This document shows positions 18,186 to 27,276 of a DNA stretch of 64,000 nucleotides, one piece after another. Within the stretch, counting starts at the first letter, position 1, and every line of letters starts with the position of its first letter. The DNA comes from Chloroflexus islandicus (GTDB taxonomy: Bacteria; Chloroflexota; Chloroflexia; Chloroflexales; Chloroflexaceae): the NCBI RefSeq assembly GCF_001650695.1, contig NZ_LWQS01000114.1, positions 1 to 64,000 on the forward strand. The letters run 5' to 3'. Made by a program: the position numbers and the translations under genes. Under the pieces are notes generated by a model. That model worked only from the letters and a program-made list of their open reading frames with translations. It was not told the DNA's origin and searched no databases.

Positions 18186-18839
18186 TCACCCCTCACTGGC
18201 GGGGCGCGTCTCGCGCGCCACCGGCTCGGCCTCTACCGGTTCAGGCGTTTCGGTCTGGGTTGCGCGTTCACGCAGGCGCTTCAATTCCAACTCTTCCGCC
18301 AACGTCAACACTCTGCGCCGCCGCGCTCGCTCTTCAAACGCAATCACGATCGCGCCGATCAGGGCCACGGTCAACAGCACGCCAACCACTTGAAACTGGA
18401 TCAGGAACTCGTTCACAAACCCGCGGCCCAACTCGGCGGGTCCAGCGATCGGTTCCGGCGTGCCCAACGGCGGGGCCGGCGGTACATTCCACTGCTGGTT
18501 GATCAAAGTCGGCGCCATCACCGTCGCAAAGAGCAGCACAGTGACGACGAGCACCACCGGCCAGCGCGAGGTCAGTTGGCGCACCCCTTCGCCACTGATC
18601 TGGCGGGTGAGCATAATCGCAAACAAGATCAGCACCGATACCGCGCCGACGTAGACCAGCACCTGCACTACCGCCAAAAACTCGGCTTGGAGCAACAGAT
18701 AGAGCGCGCCAACGCCGAAGAAACAGGCGATCAGCCACAGCGCCGAGTGGATGACATTGCGCACCGAGACCACCATCGCCGCCGCGACTAGAATAAAGAG
18801 GGCTATCAGCCCAAAGACAACTTGAACAACGACTTCCAT
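18186..18839 (-). CDS. nuoJ: NADH-quinone oxidoreductase subunit J
   Basis: A 217-aa membrane subunit of complex I. VVQVVFGLIALFILVAAAMVVSVRNVIHSALWLIACFFGVGALYLLL-type helices and FLAVVQVLVYVGAVSVLILFAIML with the pi-bulge region are typical. The C-terminus carries a charged tail of ~50 residues (RARRRRVLTLAEELELKRLRE). The ATG at 18839 with AGGAACG upstream is preferred over the longer open frame starting at 18914. It lies 58 bp after nuoH. Confidence 0.92.
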   Translation of the reverse strand: MEVVVQVVFGLIALFILVAAAMVVSVRNVIHSALWLIACFFGVGALYLLLQAEFLAVVQVLVYVGAVSVLILFAIMLTRQISGEGVRQLTSRWPVVLVVTVLLFATVMAPTLINQQWNVPPAPPLGTPEPIAGPAELGRGFVNEFLIQFQVVGVLLTVALIGAIVIAFEERARRRRVLTLAEELELKRLRERATQTETPEPVEAEPVARETRPASEG

Positions 18840-18897
18840 CACACGTTCCTGCTGTCTGAATTGCGAAACGCAACGACGCGAAGGCGCAGCGATACCA

Positions 18898-20223
18898 TCA
18901 CGACCCCGCCGCAATCAACTCTTCCAGCTCGGCCCGGCGCCGTTCAGCCTGCGACGCCGCGTAGACTCGCGTCAGCCACAGATAGACACCCAGATTGATC
19001 GCCAACGTCACCACAAACGCCGCCAGCCAGCGCAACACCGGCGACCAGCCAACCGTGATCAGCATGCCTTCGGCGGGGCCCCAGCGGGTGAAAGCGACCC
19101 ACAACGCAGCGCTAAACAGATTGGCCAGCGTCAACGGAATGAGAAACTTCCAGCCAAAATCCATCAACTGGTCGATACGCAGCCGGGGCAGCGCACCGCG
19201 CAGCCAGACCATCACAAAGAAGAAGAGGTAGGTCTTGAGCAAGAAGTAGAACACTCCCAGCACCCCGGCCAGCACATTGAACAAGCCGTTCCCGTTGGGA
19301 TTTTCCGGCGTAATCCCTTGCGCGTAGAGCCAGCCGACCCCCGGCCCTTGCCAGCCGCCAAAGAAGATGATCGCCGTGATCGCGCAGAGCAGGAAATTCA
19401 ACACATATTGGGCAAGGTAGAAGAGACCGAACTTCATGCCGCTATACTCGGTCATATAGCCGGCGACAATCTCTGAGTCAGCTTCGGGAATATCAAACGG
19501 GGTGCGTTCGCCTTCAGCTAAAGCGGCAATAAAGAAGGCGATAAAGGCGACAAAGCCAACCGGCGTAAACACAAACCAACCCAACCCAAGATCGGGAATG
19601 CCGGGCAAGTCGCGGTTGCTCACAATCAAGCCAGTTTGATACGCGATAATATCATTAATCGAGAGCGATCCCACAACGATCACAATTGCGATCAGCGAGA
19701 GGACTGCCGGAATCTCGTATGACACCATCTGGGCCACGGCCCGCATCGCCCCCAACAGCGAAAACTTGTTGTTGCTGGCCCAACCGGCCATCATCAATCC
19801 CACCGCGCTGATCGACGAGATCGCAAAAAAGAAGAGCAGGCCGGTCGGCAGATCAACCGGTACCATCCCCGGCCCCCATGGCACCACCGCAAACATCAAC
19901 ACTGTCGGCGCCACAACCACGCATGGCGCGAGGAAATGCACGATCCGGTCGGCAGCCTGCGGCACGATGTCTTCTTTGGTAAACATCTTGACGCCGTCGG
20001 CAATCGGTTGCCAAATGCCTTCGGGGCCGACCCGGTTCGGGCCGACCCGGTCTTGCATGCGCGCAATCACGCGGCGCTCGTAGTAGGTGAAGAAGAGCAT
20101 CTGGAGCGGCGCCACCACCAGCACGATCGTGACGACCAAGATATAGCTGAGCAGGTTCAGCGCCCATTCCGGCCATCCCCAACCCAGCGTGCCGTTGATT
20201 AAGGCAGCGAGCATGTCGTACAT
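18898..20223 (-). CDS. nuoH: NADH-quinone oxidoreductase subunit H
   Basis: A 441-aa membrane subunit linking the quinone site to the membrane arm. Motifs include RMQDRVGPNRVGPEGIWQP, IPEADSEIVAGYMTEYSGMKF and FFFVMVWLRGALPRLRIDQLM. It is longer than many NuoH because of an extra C-terminal region (VYAASQAERRRAELEEL). Start at 20223: GGAGA lies 6 nt upstream. An in-frame ATG at 20235 lacks this. Three hairpin repeats separate it from nuoI. Confidence 0.93.
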   Translation of the reverse strand: MYDMLAALINGTLGWGWPEWALNLLSYILVVTIVLVVAPLQMLFFTYYERRVIARMQDRVGPNRVGPEGIWQPIADGVKMFTKEDIVPQAADRIVHFLAPCVVVAPTVLMFAVVPWGPGMVPVDLPTGLLFFFAISSISAVGLMMAGWASNNKFSLLGAMRAVAQMVSYEIPAVLSLIAIVIVVGSLSINDIIAYQTGLIVSNRDLPGIPDLGLGWFVFTPVGFVAFIAFFIAALAEGERTPFDIPEADSEIVAGYMTEYSGMKFGLFYLAQYVLNFLLCAITAIIFFGGWQGPGVGWLYAQGITPENPNGNGLFNVLAGVLGVFYFLLKTYLFFFVMVWLRGALPRLRIDQLMDFGWKFLIPLTLANLFSAALWVAFTRWGPAEGMLITVGWSPVLRWLAAFVVTLAINLGVYLWLTRVYAASQAERRRAELEELIAAGS

Positions 20224-20235
20224 GGATGTCTCCAT

Positions 20236-20342
20236 CTATGGAGCCGCACGCCGTGCGGCTGTACATCCCTCTCTCTATAGGAGCCGCACCGCCGTGCGGC
20301 TGCACATCCCTCTCTCCATAGGAGCCGCACGTCCGTGCGGCG
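20236..20342. repeat. Three tandem hairpins between nuoI and nuoH
   Basis: Three successive units of the type GGAGCCGCACGNCGTGCGGC (starting about 20239, 20279 and 20321), each followed by CATCCCTCTCTC, make strong stem-loops in the transcript between nuoI and nuoH. There is no T-run on the downstream side. They could moderate transcription or protect mRNA ends. Confidence 0.8.
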
Positions 20343-21203
20343 CTACGAGCCGTCGCCGGATTGTTGTTTCTTAGCCGCATTGGCGGCGCGGATAGCCGCC
20401 AGCTTCGCCGCCTTCTCTTCTGGCGTCAACTTGCGGCCTTCCGCCGGGGCCGGCGCAGCCGCTGCCGGCGCTGCCGGTGGAGCCGGCGTAGCCGCCGCTG
20501 CTTGGGCCGCCTGCGCCGCTTGCGCCGCCAACTCAGCCCGCCGCGCCGCGATCTTCTCGGTCAACTGCGGCGCCAAGCCAATGACATCGGGCCGGCGGCG
20601 GATGTTGCCCTGCAACTTCTTCAATGCACCCTCACGCACCTCGGCCCACATTGTGGGTGCGATGTGGGCGTAATAGCTGATTGGCCGGAGTAACTGCTCT
20701 TTATGCACGGTCAACCGAAGGTGATCGTCAGTTGACAGCTCAAACTCGTGATCCATCTTGATCGCGTCGAACGGGCAGACTTCAGCGCAAAAGCCGCAGC
20801 TCATGCAGGCATCGTACTCGATGATAAACTCGGCCACTGCCGGCACCGGTTTGCCGGTGGCCGGATCTTTGGCCTGCGTCATGTGGATCACCTGCGGCGG
20901 GCAGATCCGTTCGCATTGGAAGCACGAGGTGCAGAGTTCGTGACCCGTCTCGTCATCGTAGAGCAGGATCGGCATGTTGCGGTAGGCTTCCGGGATGCGT
21001 GGACGCTCTTCCGGGTACTCGATCGTAAACGTGCCGTGGATCTGGCTGTAGCTACGATTGAGCTTAAACGACTCCTTCCAGTGCTTCCAGATCACCGCCA
21101 TCCCGCGCAGCAGACCAGTGCCGCGCCGCACGCGGGTATCGTCGCGCTGCACTTCGATCACCCGCCCACGCGGAATCTCTATCTCAAACGGCGAGGCTGT
21201 CAT
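20343..21203 (-). CDS. nuoI: NADH-quinone oxidoreductase subunit I (2x 4Fe-4S)
   Basis: A 286-aa electron-transfer subunit. Two ferredoxin-type clusters: C91, C94, C97, C101 ([11 protein letters not shown]) and C133, C136, C139, C143 ([11 protein letters not shown]), which bind clusters N6a and N6b. The C-terminal ~75 residues are an Ala/Pro-rich, low-complexity extension ([21 protein letters not shown]) absent from most NuoI and of unknown role. The start overlaps the nuoD stop by 4 bp. Confidence 0.94.
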   Translation of the reverse strand: MTASPFEIEIPRGRVIEVQRDDTRVRRGTGLLRGMAVIWKHWKESFKLNRSYSQIHGTFTIEYPEERPRIPEAYRNMPILLYDDETGHELCTSCFQCERICPPQVIHMTQAKDPATGKPVPAVAEFIIEYDACMSCGFCAEVCPFDAIKMDHEFELSTDDHLRLTVHKEQLLRPISYYAHIAPTMWAEVREGALKKLQGNIRRRPDVIGLAPQLTEKIAARRAELAAQAAQAAQAAAATPAPPAAPAAAAPAPAEGRKLTPEEKAAKLAAIRAANAAKKQQSGDGS

Positions 21204-22309
21204 CGATCCACCTCCCCCATCACGATGTCAATACTGCCAAGGATGACCACAATATCGGCCACCTTATAGCCGCGGCACATATCGGCCAGCGGGGTGAGAT
21301 TGATGAACGACGGCGCGCGCACTTTGTAGCGGTATGGCCGGGTGCTGCCATCGCTGACCAGATAGAAGCCGAGTTCGCCTTTGGGCGATTCAATGCGGGC
21401 GTAGGCATCACCCACCGGCGGGCGCACGTTCTGGCGGGCCTTGGGGTTGATGTGGCCGCCTTTCGCGTCGGGCAACTGCTCAAGCACCTGCTCGATAATC
21501 CGCTTGCTCTGGCGCATCTCCTCGATCCGCACCAGAAAGCGGTCGTACACATCGCCGACCTTGCCGACCGGCACATCAAAATCAAACCGGTCGTAGACAC
21601 TGTACGGCTCGGCTTTGCGCACATCGTAGGGAATGCCGGAACCGCGCAGCACCGGGCCGCTGACGCCATACGACAGGGCAACTTCCGGCGGCAGAATGCC
21701 GATCCCGATCGCCCGTTGCAGCAAAATCTCGTTATCGCGCAGCAACCGCTCCAGTTCATCGATATACGCCGGCAGCGCGCGCAGCAACTCGCGCAAATTG
21801 GGAATAAATTCAGGGGGTAGATCGCGCACCACACCGCCGAACCGGAAATAATTGCACATCAAGCGCGCGCCGCTCGCCATCTCGAACAGATCGAGAATCT
21901 TCTCGCGCTCGCGCATCCCAAACGCCAGCGGCGTCTGCCACGCACCCATGTCGTTGATCATAAAGCCGACCGCGCTAGCATGATTAAGGATGCGGGTCAG
22001 CTCGACCATCAACACCCGGATATACTCGGCCCGTTCGGGCACTTCAATCCCGGCCAGCCGTTCGACCGCCATCGCGTAGGCGTGATTATTGGCCATCGAA
22101 TTGAAGTAATCGAGCCGGTCGGTGTAGGGCATGTTCTGCAAATACGAATTCGCCTCGGCGATCTGCTCGTGGTTGCGATGCAGATAACCAAACACCGGCT
22201 TCAGATCAATCACCGTCTCACCGTCGACCGTCACCAGCATGCGAAACACGCCGTGAGTGGACGGGTGTTGCGGGCCGATATTGACTTGCAGCTCTTGGGT
22301 CTGAAGCAT
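21200..22309 (-). CDS. nuoD: NADH-quinone oxidoreductase subunit D
   Basis: A 369-aa 49-kDa-type subunit that forms the quinone pocket with Nuo[16 protein letters not shown] near the N-terminus, [31 protein letters not shown] and the terminal [12 protein letters not shown] are diagnostic. The [NiFe]-hydrogenase Cys ligands are absent, as expected. Separate from NuoC (not fused). A 229-bp gap with a hairpin lies between nuoC and nuoD. Confidence 0.95.
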   Translation of the reverse strand: MLQTQELQVNIGPQHPSTHGVFRMLVTVDGETVIDLKPVFGYLHRNHEQIAEANSYLQNMPYTDRLDYFNSMANNHAYAMAVERLAGIEVPERAEYIRVLMVELTRILNHASAVGFMINDMGAWQTPLAFGMREREKILDLFEMASGARLMCNYFRFGGVVRDLPPEFIPNLRELLRALPAYIDELERLLRDNEILLQRAIGIGILPPEVALSYGVSGPVLRGSGIPYDVRKAEPYSVYDRFDFDVPVGKVGDVYDRFLVRIEEMRQSKRIIEQVLEQLPDAKGGHINPKARQNVRPPVGDAYARIESPKGELGFYLVSDGSTRPYRYKVRAPSFINLTPLADMCRGYKVADIVVILGSIDIVMGEVDR

Positions 22310-22538
22310 AGCAGCACCGGTTTTTTCTATGCTGATAGCCCATTCGCTTGGGGCGAGATCAGGCTACGTTGATTGATTGAGCGTCAAACGATCGACGAGC
22401 GTCGCAGATCTTTTCGCGAATGCGGCAGTGAAACTGCCGCATTCCATCCATATCAGTCTGCATTCGGCGCACGTAATACATCCACGATGATGTTCACGGG
22501 CAAGAAAGCCAACCACTAACAGCGCCATCACTGCTCTC
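22310..22538. repeat. nuoC-nuoD gap with a 12-bp stem hairpin
   Basis: GAATGCGGCAGT (22418-22429) pairs perfectly with ACTGCCGCATTC (22433-22444) across a 3-nt loop. This is a member of the GCGGCAGTTGAACTGCCGC family found in many gaps here. No gene is supported in the gap. It interrupts the nuo operon, so read-through or an internal promoter is needed. Confidence 0.7.
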
Positions 22539-23066
22539 TCACCCCTCGCTCTCACCACCCAAATACTTATCACCCTGCCGGGGAAAGTCTTTGCGCATCG
22601 GGAAACCTTCAAATTCATCCCACATATAGATGCGGCGCAGGAAGGGATGGCCGGTAAACTCGATCCCAAACAGATCGAACGCCTCGCGCTCGTGGAAGTT
22701 GGCAGCAGGCCAGTGCGGCGTCAGCGACGGCACGACCGGCTCATCACGCGGCACGCGCACGCGCAATACGATACTGGGGCCGCCGGATGGATGGTAGAAG
22801 CGGTAGACCAGCTCGAAGCAACCGGCGTGCAGGTAATCGACCACGGCAATATCGGACAGATAGGCATAGCCGAGCGTGTCGCGCACAAAGAGCGCCGCGG
22901 CGACCAACTGATCGGGCCGCACCACCGGATCGGGCGGGTTAAACAGGCCGGGTTGGGGGCCGTGGGCGGGCGGCGGCGTGATCGCCAGCGGTTCCGCCTC
23001 GACCAACGCAGCCGGCAATGCCTCGGCAAGGCGGGCGCGCAGCTCGGCAGGAGTCATCTCAGGCAT
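22539..23066 (-). CDS. nuoC: NADH-quinone oxidoreductase subunit C
   Basis: A 175-aa 30-kDa-type subunit of the peripheral arm. The signature is [22 protein letters not shown] with [16 protein letters not shown]. The N-terminal ~40 residues are variable, as usual. It overlaps the end of nuoB by 8 bp, which suggests coupled translation. Confidence 0.93.
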   Translation of the reverse strand: MPEMTPAELRARLAEALPAALVEAEPLAITPPPAHGPQPGLFNPPDPVVRPDQLVAAALFVRDTLGYAYLSDIAVVDYLHAGCFELVYRFYHPSGGPSIVLRVRVPRDEPVVPSLTPHWPAANFHEREAFDLFGIEFTGHPFLRRIYMWDEFEGFPMRKDFPRQGDKYLGGESEG

Positions 23067-23853
23067 CGCTCACCCCGCTCCGCTTCAAATCATCTGCGGC
23101 AATCTCAGGCGAGATCCCGCGCGCCTTCAAGGCATGCTCCAATTCAACTTCCGGATCCATAATCGGGAACTGGCGCACCACTTCGGGATGCTCGATATGG
23201 CCCGACCGCCGTTCGCCGTGGCTCGGTGAGGTATACGAGCTGAGCAACGGTAAGCCGCCGACCGGATCGACCAGCTTGCCGTCAATCTCAAGCCCTTTCG
23301 CGCCGAAGGTCGGCACCGGAAAATCGTCCGTTTGCGGTTTCTCGCCACTGCCGTACCAGCGCACCCGGCCAAGCTTCTGCTGATCGATCTGCTCTTGCAA
23401 GGTCATCAGCGCATGGAGAAGGGCTTCGGGACGCGGCGGGCAACCGGGAACGTACACATCAACCGGGATGAGCAAATCGATCCCGCGCAACACGTTGTAG
23501 CCGTCGCGAAACGGGCCGCCGGACGTCGCGCACGCCCCCATCGAAATCACATAGCGCGGCTCGGCCATCTGGTTATACAGCCGCACCACTTGCGGGGCCA
23601 TCTTCTTGGTCACAGTGCCGGCCACGATCATTAGATCGGCTTGGCGCGGCGACGCGCGAAACAGCTCAGCGCCGAAGCGAGCGACATCGTAGCGGCTCAG
23701 ACCAAACGCCATCATCTCGATCGCGCAACAGGCCAACCCAAACGCCATTGGCCAGATCGACGAACGGCGGCCCCAGTTGTAAAACCGATTGACGGTGGTT
23801 AACAAAATCCCCTGCCGCTCAAGTTCGAGCTGGGTCGGATCGACATCAGCCAT
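23059..23853 (-). CDS. nuoB: NADH-quinone oxidoreductase subunit B
   Basis: A 264-aa subunit carrying terminal cluster N2. Ligands are Cys42 and Cys43 (LACCAIEM), Cys108 (SMGACAT) and Cys138 (VPGCPPRPE). The C-terminal ~80 residues extend beyond the core family length (~170 aa) with no recognised domain. The frame is open to 23976, but the ATG at 23853, 2 bp after the nuoA stop, gives the family N-terminus. Confidence 0.94.
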   Translation of the reverse strand: MADVDPTQLELERQGILLTTVNRFYNWGRRSSIWPMAFGLACCAIEMMAFGLSRYDVARFGAELFRASPRQADLMIVAGTVTKKMAPQVVRLYNQMAEPRYVISMGACATSGGPFRDGYNVLRGIDLLIPVDVYVPGCPPRPEALLHALMTLQEQIDQQKLGRVRWYGSGEKPQTDDFPVPTFGAKGLEIDGKLVDPVGGLPLLSSYTSPSHGERRSGHIEHPEVVRQFPIMDPEVELEHALKARGISPEIAADDLKRSGVSDA

Positions 23854-23855
23854 AA

Positions 23856-24212
23856 TCACACCCACTCTAGAGCGCCTTTGCGCCATTCGTAGAGCAAGCC
23901 GGCAAACAGCATGAGGAGGAAAATCGTCGCCGCAATCAGGCCATAGAGACCCACTGCATTGAATGCTACCGCCCACGGATACAAGAAGATCACTTCAATA
24001 TCAAAAATCACGAAGGCAAGCGCATAGAGGTAATACTGCACTTTGAATTGGACGTGGACATCGCCGAGCGCTTCCAACCCGCACTCGTAGGTGCTGGTTT
24101 TCAGCGGCGTCGGGCGTTTGGGGCGCAGGAAGAAGGCGAGCACGAGCGGGATCAGCGGGAAGCTGATCGCAGCAAGCAGAAAGATGCCTATCAGAGCATA
24201 ATCGGCAAGCAT
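23856..24212 (-). CDS. nuoA: NADH-quinone oxidoreductase subunit A
   Basis: A 118-aa membrane subunit with three helices. The family signature [40 protein letters not shown] (in segments) is present. GGAGGATAGGCA precedes the ATG. It is the first gene of the complex I cluster; the promoter is immediately upstream. Confidence 0.94.
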   Translation of the reverse strand: MLADYALIGIFLLAAISFPLIPLVLAFFLRPKRPTPLKTSTYECGLEALGDVHVQFKVQYYLYALAFVIFDIEVIFLYPWAVAFNAVGLYGLIAATIFLLMLFAGLLYEWRKGALEWV

Positions 24213-24255
24213 TGCCTATCCTCCGTTGGGCGGGTGAAACAAAAAGGCGATGAGA

Positions 24256-24264
24256 AGTATATCA
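24256..24264 (-). promoter_or_regulatory. Extended -10 promoter of the nuo operon
   Basis: On the minus strand TGATATACT (24264-24256) fits an extended -10. No good -35 lies 17 bp upstream. The leader to the nuoA ATG would be ~40 nt and includes the GGAGGA ribosome binding site. Confidence 0.5.
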
Positions 24265-24341
24265 CAAATGCGTACCAACCGGCGCAACCTTCCGGCCAGA
24301 ATTGTAATGAGTATTTATCATAGTTGGTAGCGAAATGACAA

Positions 24342-24806
24342 CTATCTGCCGGCTGACGGCTCGAAGCGCAGTTCGACCCGGCCCACCCGAATCGCATCGC
24401 CGGGATGAACTTCGGTCGGCTCGGTCACTTCAAAGCCATTGAGGAAGGTGCCGTTGGTGCTATTGAGGTCTTCGAGGATCCAGACATTGCCGCGGCGCTT
24501 GAGTCGCGCGTGCTCGCTAGAGAGAAAGGTATCATTCAGCACAATATCACAGTGCGGGCTCCGCCCGATCAAGGTATCGGGATTGAGCGGAAAAGTCTTG
24601 CCAACCGCTACCCCGCTCTGGCCAGAAATTGTTACCACCAACTGGCCATACGGGCTCGCGACAGTGGTAGCTACGGCGGGACGAGACAGATCGCGCCGGA
24701 TCACCTGCACGACCTGCCAGAGAAAGAAGTACAGCAGAAAGACAACCGCTACCCGTAGCAAGAGCAAGATAATGCCGATCGAGATGCTGGCGATATCGAA
24801 AAACAT
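24342..24806 (-). CDS. Membrane-anchored FHA-domain protein (FhaB-like)
   Basis: A 154-aa protein. Residues ~8-30 form one transmembrane segment (ISIGIILLLLRVAVVFLLYFF). Residues ~75-150 are an FHA domain with LIGRSPHCDIVLND, SSEHARL and NSTNGTFLNG, the residues that read phosphothreonine. FHA proteins of this layout accompany Ser/Thr kinases and cell-wall or division control in actinobacteria. No kinase lies in the window. It follows the other FHA gene with a 3-bp gap, so the two are co-transcribed. Confidence 0.85.
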   Translation of the reverse strand: MFFDIASISIGIILLLLRVAVVFLLYFFLWQVVQVIRRDLSRPAVATTVASPYGQLVVTISGQSGVAVGKTFPLNPDTLIGRSPHCDIVLNDTFLSSEHARLKRRGNVWILEDLNSTNGTFLNGFEVTEPTEVHPGDAIRVGRVELRFEPSAGR

Positions 24807-24809
24807 CGG

Positions 24810-25526
24810 CTAGCCCTCGCGAAAGGTCAACTCAAGCCCGCCCAACGAGACGACATCACCATCGCGCAGCGCGCGTTCAGCAATCCGTTCGCCATTCACA
24901 AACGTCCCGTTGGTGCTGCCAAGATCAAACAGCCAAAACTGGCGTTGGCGATAGCGCAACTGGGCATGCTTGCGCGACACGCGCGTGTCTTCGAGGATAA
25001 TATCATTATCGAGGCCGCGGCCAATCGTCACTGTAGTCGTCTCGATCGGCAGCGCCTGCGGTTCGTGGCCAGTATGCAAGAGTAGAAACGCCCCCGACGA
25101 GCGGCCAACACCTCGATCAGCCTGCATAATCATCGTCATATTCGGCTGTTCGGCTTGGCTATCGCTCATTTCGGCCACCACCTGTATCGAACGGCGCGGC
25201 ACCGAGGGGTCTTCAGCCAGCACGACCCGCGGCTGGTCAAGCAGGGTAAAGTTGCGTTCAGCGGCCAGCTCGCTCAGGTAGGTCGCCATCTCTTGTTCGA
25301 GCTGCTGGCGCACCGGTTGGAACGCGGCAAAATCTTGCGGATGCAGATAGGCGCGGTAGAAACTCGGCACAATCACCCGCTTGATACTAATCTTCTGATT
25401 GCTCTCCATGGCCCGCTCAAGCCGGCGGGCAATTTCGACAGGTTGGATCGGGCTGCGGAACATCCGCGCCACCGATCCTTCGACCATCTGCTCCATAAAC
25501 TGTTCAAAGCGACGTAGGGCAGACAT
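24810..25526 (-). CDS. DUF3662 plus FHA-domain protein (FhaA-like)
   Basis: A 238-aa protein. Residues 1-~115 are the DUF3662 (FhaA N-terminal) domain, with FEQFMEQMVEGSVARMF and PVEIARRLERAMESNQ. Residues ~145-238 are an FHA domain with TIGRGLDNDIILED, SRKHAQL and STNGTFVNGERI. FhaA of mycobacteria binds phosphorylated partners in peptidoglycan synthesis; the same role here is inference. GGGGGGAAGCT precedes the ATG at 25526; the open frame upstream to 25607 overlaps tsaB. Confidence 0.87.
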   Translation of the reverse strand: MSALRRFEQFMEQMVEGSVARMFRSPIQPVEIARRLERAMESNQKISIKRVIVPSFYRAYLHPQDFAAFQPVRQQLEQEMATYLSELAAERNFTLLDQPRVVLAEDPSVPRRSIQVVAEMSDSQAEQPNMTMIMQADRGVGRSSGAFLLLHTGHEPQALPIETTTVTIGRGLDNDIILEDTRVSRKHAQLRYRQRQFWLFDLGSTNGTFVNGERIAERALRDGDVVSLGGLELTFREG

Positions 25527-25545
25527 AGCTTCCCCCCGCAGAAGA

Positions 25546-26232
25546 TCAGCTTGGCCGCGCACCGGCGGCAGGCGCGCGCACCGGTTCGCCAAGGTAGATG
25601 GGTTCAAGCGTGGCCAGATCGTCGTAACGCTGTTCGAGGTGGCGGTGCCATGCCAGCTCGGCCAAAAAGGCGGGCCGGCGCAGCCGAGCGGCGGGTAGCG
25701 GCAACAGCGCCCGATCGCCCAAGCCGCGTTGCAAACCAGCGATCGTGGCTGCGTCGAGATCGCCGCAAAACAACGCCGGGCCGTTCACCTCGGCGCACAA
25801 CTCGCTGAGCGTCAGATTACGGTCAGGCGCAAGACGTTCGAGCCGGTCACGCGCAGCAAATGGCGCGGTCGCGTAACGTTCCCGGCCCAACCGGATCAGC
25901 GGATAGATCGGCAACGTCGTGGGCAGATACTGATACGCCAGCGCATCGAGCGTCGGGATGCCGATCAACGGCAGATCAGCGGCCAAAGCCATCCCCTTCG
26001 CCAGACTCAACCCGACCCGCAAGCCGCTCCAGCTCTCCGGCCCTAACCCCACGGCGAGCACGGTAAGATCAGCCGGCGCCGCGCCGGCATAGCGTAACAA
26101 CGCATCGATTTGCGGCAACAGTTGGGCAGTATGGTTCCGCCCTGATTCCCACACGCTTTCGGCGAGCGGGCCATGGGGGCCATAGAGTGCCAGACCGGTG
26201 AGAGCGGTAGCGGTATCGATCGCGAGCAACAT
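25546..26232 (-). CDS. tsaB: tRNA threonylcarbamoyladenosine biosynthesis protein TsaB
   Basis: A 228-aa ASKHA-fold protein, the inactive paralogue and partner of TsaD in making t6A37 of ANN-decoding tRNAs. The N-terminus MLLAIDTATALTGLALY, SGRNHTAQLLPQIDALL and VGLGPESWSGLRVGLSLAKGMA are diagnostic. It overlaps tsaE by one base, so translation is coupled. TsaD and TsaC are not in this window. Confidence 0.9.
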   Translation of the reverse strand: MLLAIDTATALTGLALYGPHGPLAESVWESGRNHTAQLLPQIDALLRYAGAAPADLTVLAVGLGPESWSGLRVGLSLAKGMALAADLPLIGIPTLDALAYQYLPTTLPIYPLIRLGRERYATAPFAARDRLERLAPDRNLTLSELCAEVNGPALFCGDLDAATIAGLQRGLGDRALLPLPAARLRRPAFLAELAWHRHLEQRYDDLATLEPIYLGEPVRAPAAGARPS

Positions 26233-26753
26233 TAGCCGAACGTCGCCTCCTTAAACATTGCCAGCAGCTCACGGTAACGAGCGCCGTGCGGCGCCAACCG
26301 CAACCGCCGCTTGGTCTCGCTCACATAACTCAGGGTAATATGCACATGGTCGGGCGGCAACGCTGCTGCCGCGCGTTCCGGCCATTCGATCAGGCATACG
26401 CCATCGGCCAGCCAGAGTTCATCGAGGCCAATCGTAGCTAATTCGGTCACGCCGCTGACGCGGTAGAGATCAACGTGATAGATCGGCAACCGGCCATGCG
26501 CGGCATCGGCGCGATACTCATTGATCAGCACAAAGGTAGGGCTGGTCACCGGGCCGTCATACCCCAACCCGCGCGCAATGCCCTTGATCAGGTGCGTCTT
26601 GCCGGCGCCGAGCGGCCCCGACAACAGCACCACATCGCCAGCGCGCAACAAATGGCCAAGCCGGGCGCCGATCCGTTCGGTTTGCGCCGGGCTATGGCTG
26701 ATAAAATCGAGCTCGTGCGGCGTTTGCGCCGCCGGTAACAATGGTTCGGTCAT
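26232..26753 (-). CDS. tsaE: tRNA t6A biosynthesis ATPase TsaE
   Basis: A 173-aa P-loop ATPase that activates the TsaBD complex. The Walker A is GPLGAGKTH (46-54). TSPTFVLINEY and the LYRVSG / GLDELW...LIEWPERAA segments are typical. A TGGTACAAT extended -10 ends only ~7 nt before the ATG, so the mRNA may be leaderless. It heads the probable operon tsaE-tsaB-FHA-FHA. Confidence 0.9.
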   Translation of the reverse strand: MTEPLLPAAQTPHELDFISHSPAQTERIGARLGHLLRAGDVVLLSGPLGAGKTHLIKGIARGLGYDGPVTSPTFVLINEYRADAAHGRLPIYHVDLYRVSGVTELATIGLDELWLADGVCLIEWPERAAAALPPDHVHITLSYVSETKRRLRLAPHGARYRELLAMFKEATFG

Positions 26754-26759
26754 GGCACT

Positions 26760-26768
26760 ATTGTACCA
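26760..26768 (-). promoter_or_regulatory. Extended -10 promoter of tsaE
   Basis: On the minus strand TGGTACAAT (26768-26760). The expected transcription start is near 26753, which is the A of the tsaE start codon, predicting a leaderless transcript. Confidence 0.45.
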
Positions 26769-26791
26769 TAGGGGAGCGCGTGGAGCAGCGC

Positions 26792-26830
26792 AGCAAGTAC
26801 GGGCGGGTTGCCAACCCGCCCGTACTTGCT
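26792..26830. terminator. Perfect 19-bp stem palindrome
   Basis: AGCAAGTACGGGCGGGTTG (26792-26810) is exactly reverse-complementary to 26812-26830, leaving a one-base centre. It lies directly after the stop codon of the 121-aa gene and before the tsaE promoter. There is no U-run on either side. It may end the upstream transcript or act as a dispersed palindrome. Confidence 0.45.
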
Positions 26831-26831
26831 A

Positions 26832-27197
26832 TCATCCAAGATCAACCGCCGGATTGAGACCGGCAGCCGCGATCGTACTGGCTGGGGGAAGATCAGTGGC
26901 GAGCGTCATCGAAACATGGCGCAACTCTTGGGCGGTGCGGCGAGCTTCATTGCTAAAGACGCCATCAACCGCAATCAGCAGGCCACGAGTCAGGCGGCGG
27001 AGGAAGAGGATTTCGGCAAAGTCTTGCACATTAGCGGCGGTAATGAGCGCGCGGCGCTGAACCAGCACCGCAAACGGTTGGCCAGATGGTTCGGCCAAGA
27101 CCAACAAACAGCGCGTCGCGCGCAACTGTTCGGCAGTGATAACCTGATAGCCAAGCCGGCGAGCATGGGCGGCGGCTTCACGAGCGACTACATCCAT
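26832..27197 (-). CDS. Small conserved-looking protein, possible nuclease-like fold
   Basis: A 121-aa protein I cannot place securely. Alternating hydrophobic strands (RCLLVLAEPSGQPFAVLVQ and RGLLIAVDGVFS) with an N-terminal helix REAAAHARRLGYQVI resemble restriction-endonuclease-like (Mrr-type) folds. But the expected D-(E/Q)xK is not obvious, so this is a weak guess. GGAGGAGGATAACG gives a strong ribosome binding site for the ATG at 27197. The promoter TGGTATACT lies ~80 bp upstream. Confidence 0.6.
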   Translation of the reverse strand: MDVVAREAAAHARRLGYQVITAEQLRATRCLLVLAEPSGQPFAVLVQRRALITAANVQDFAEILFLRRLTRGLLIAVDGVFSNEARRTAQELRHVSMTLATDLPPASTIAAAGLNPAVDLG

Positions 27198-27276
27198 CGT
27201 TATCCTCCTCCATTGAGGACACTGGCCTCGCGCGGGCGACGGGGCATTACGCTGATGGGGGAGATATTCAACACTC

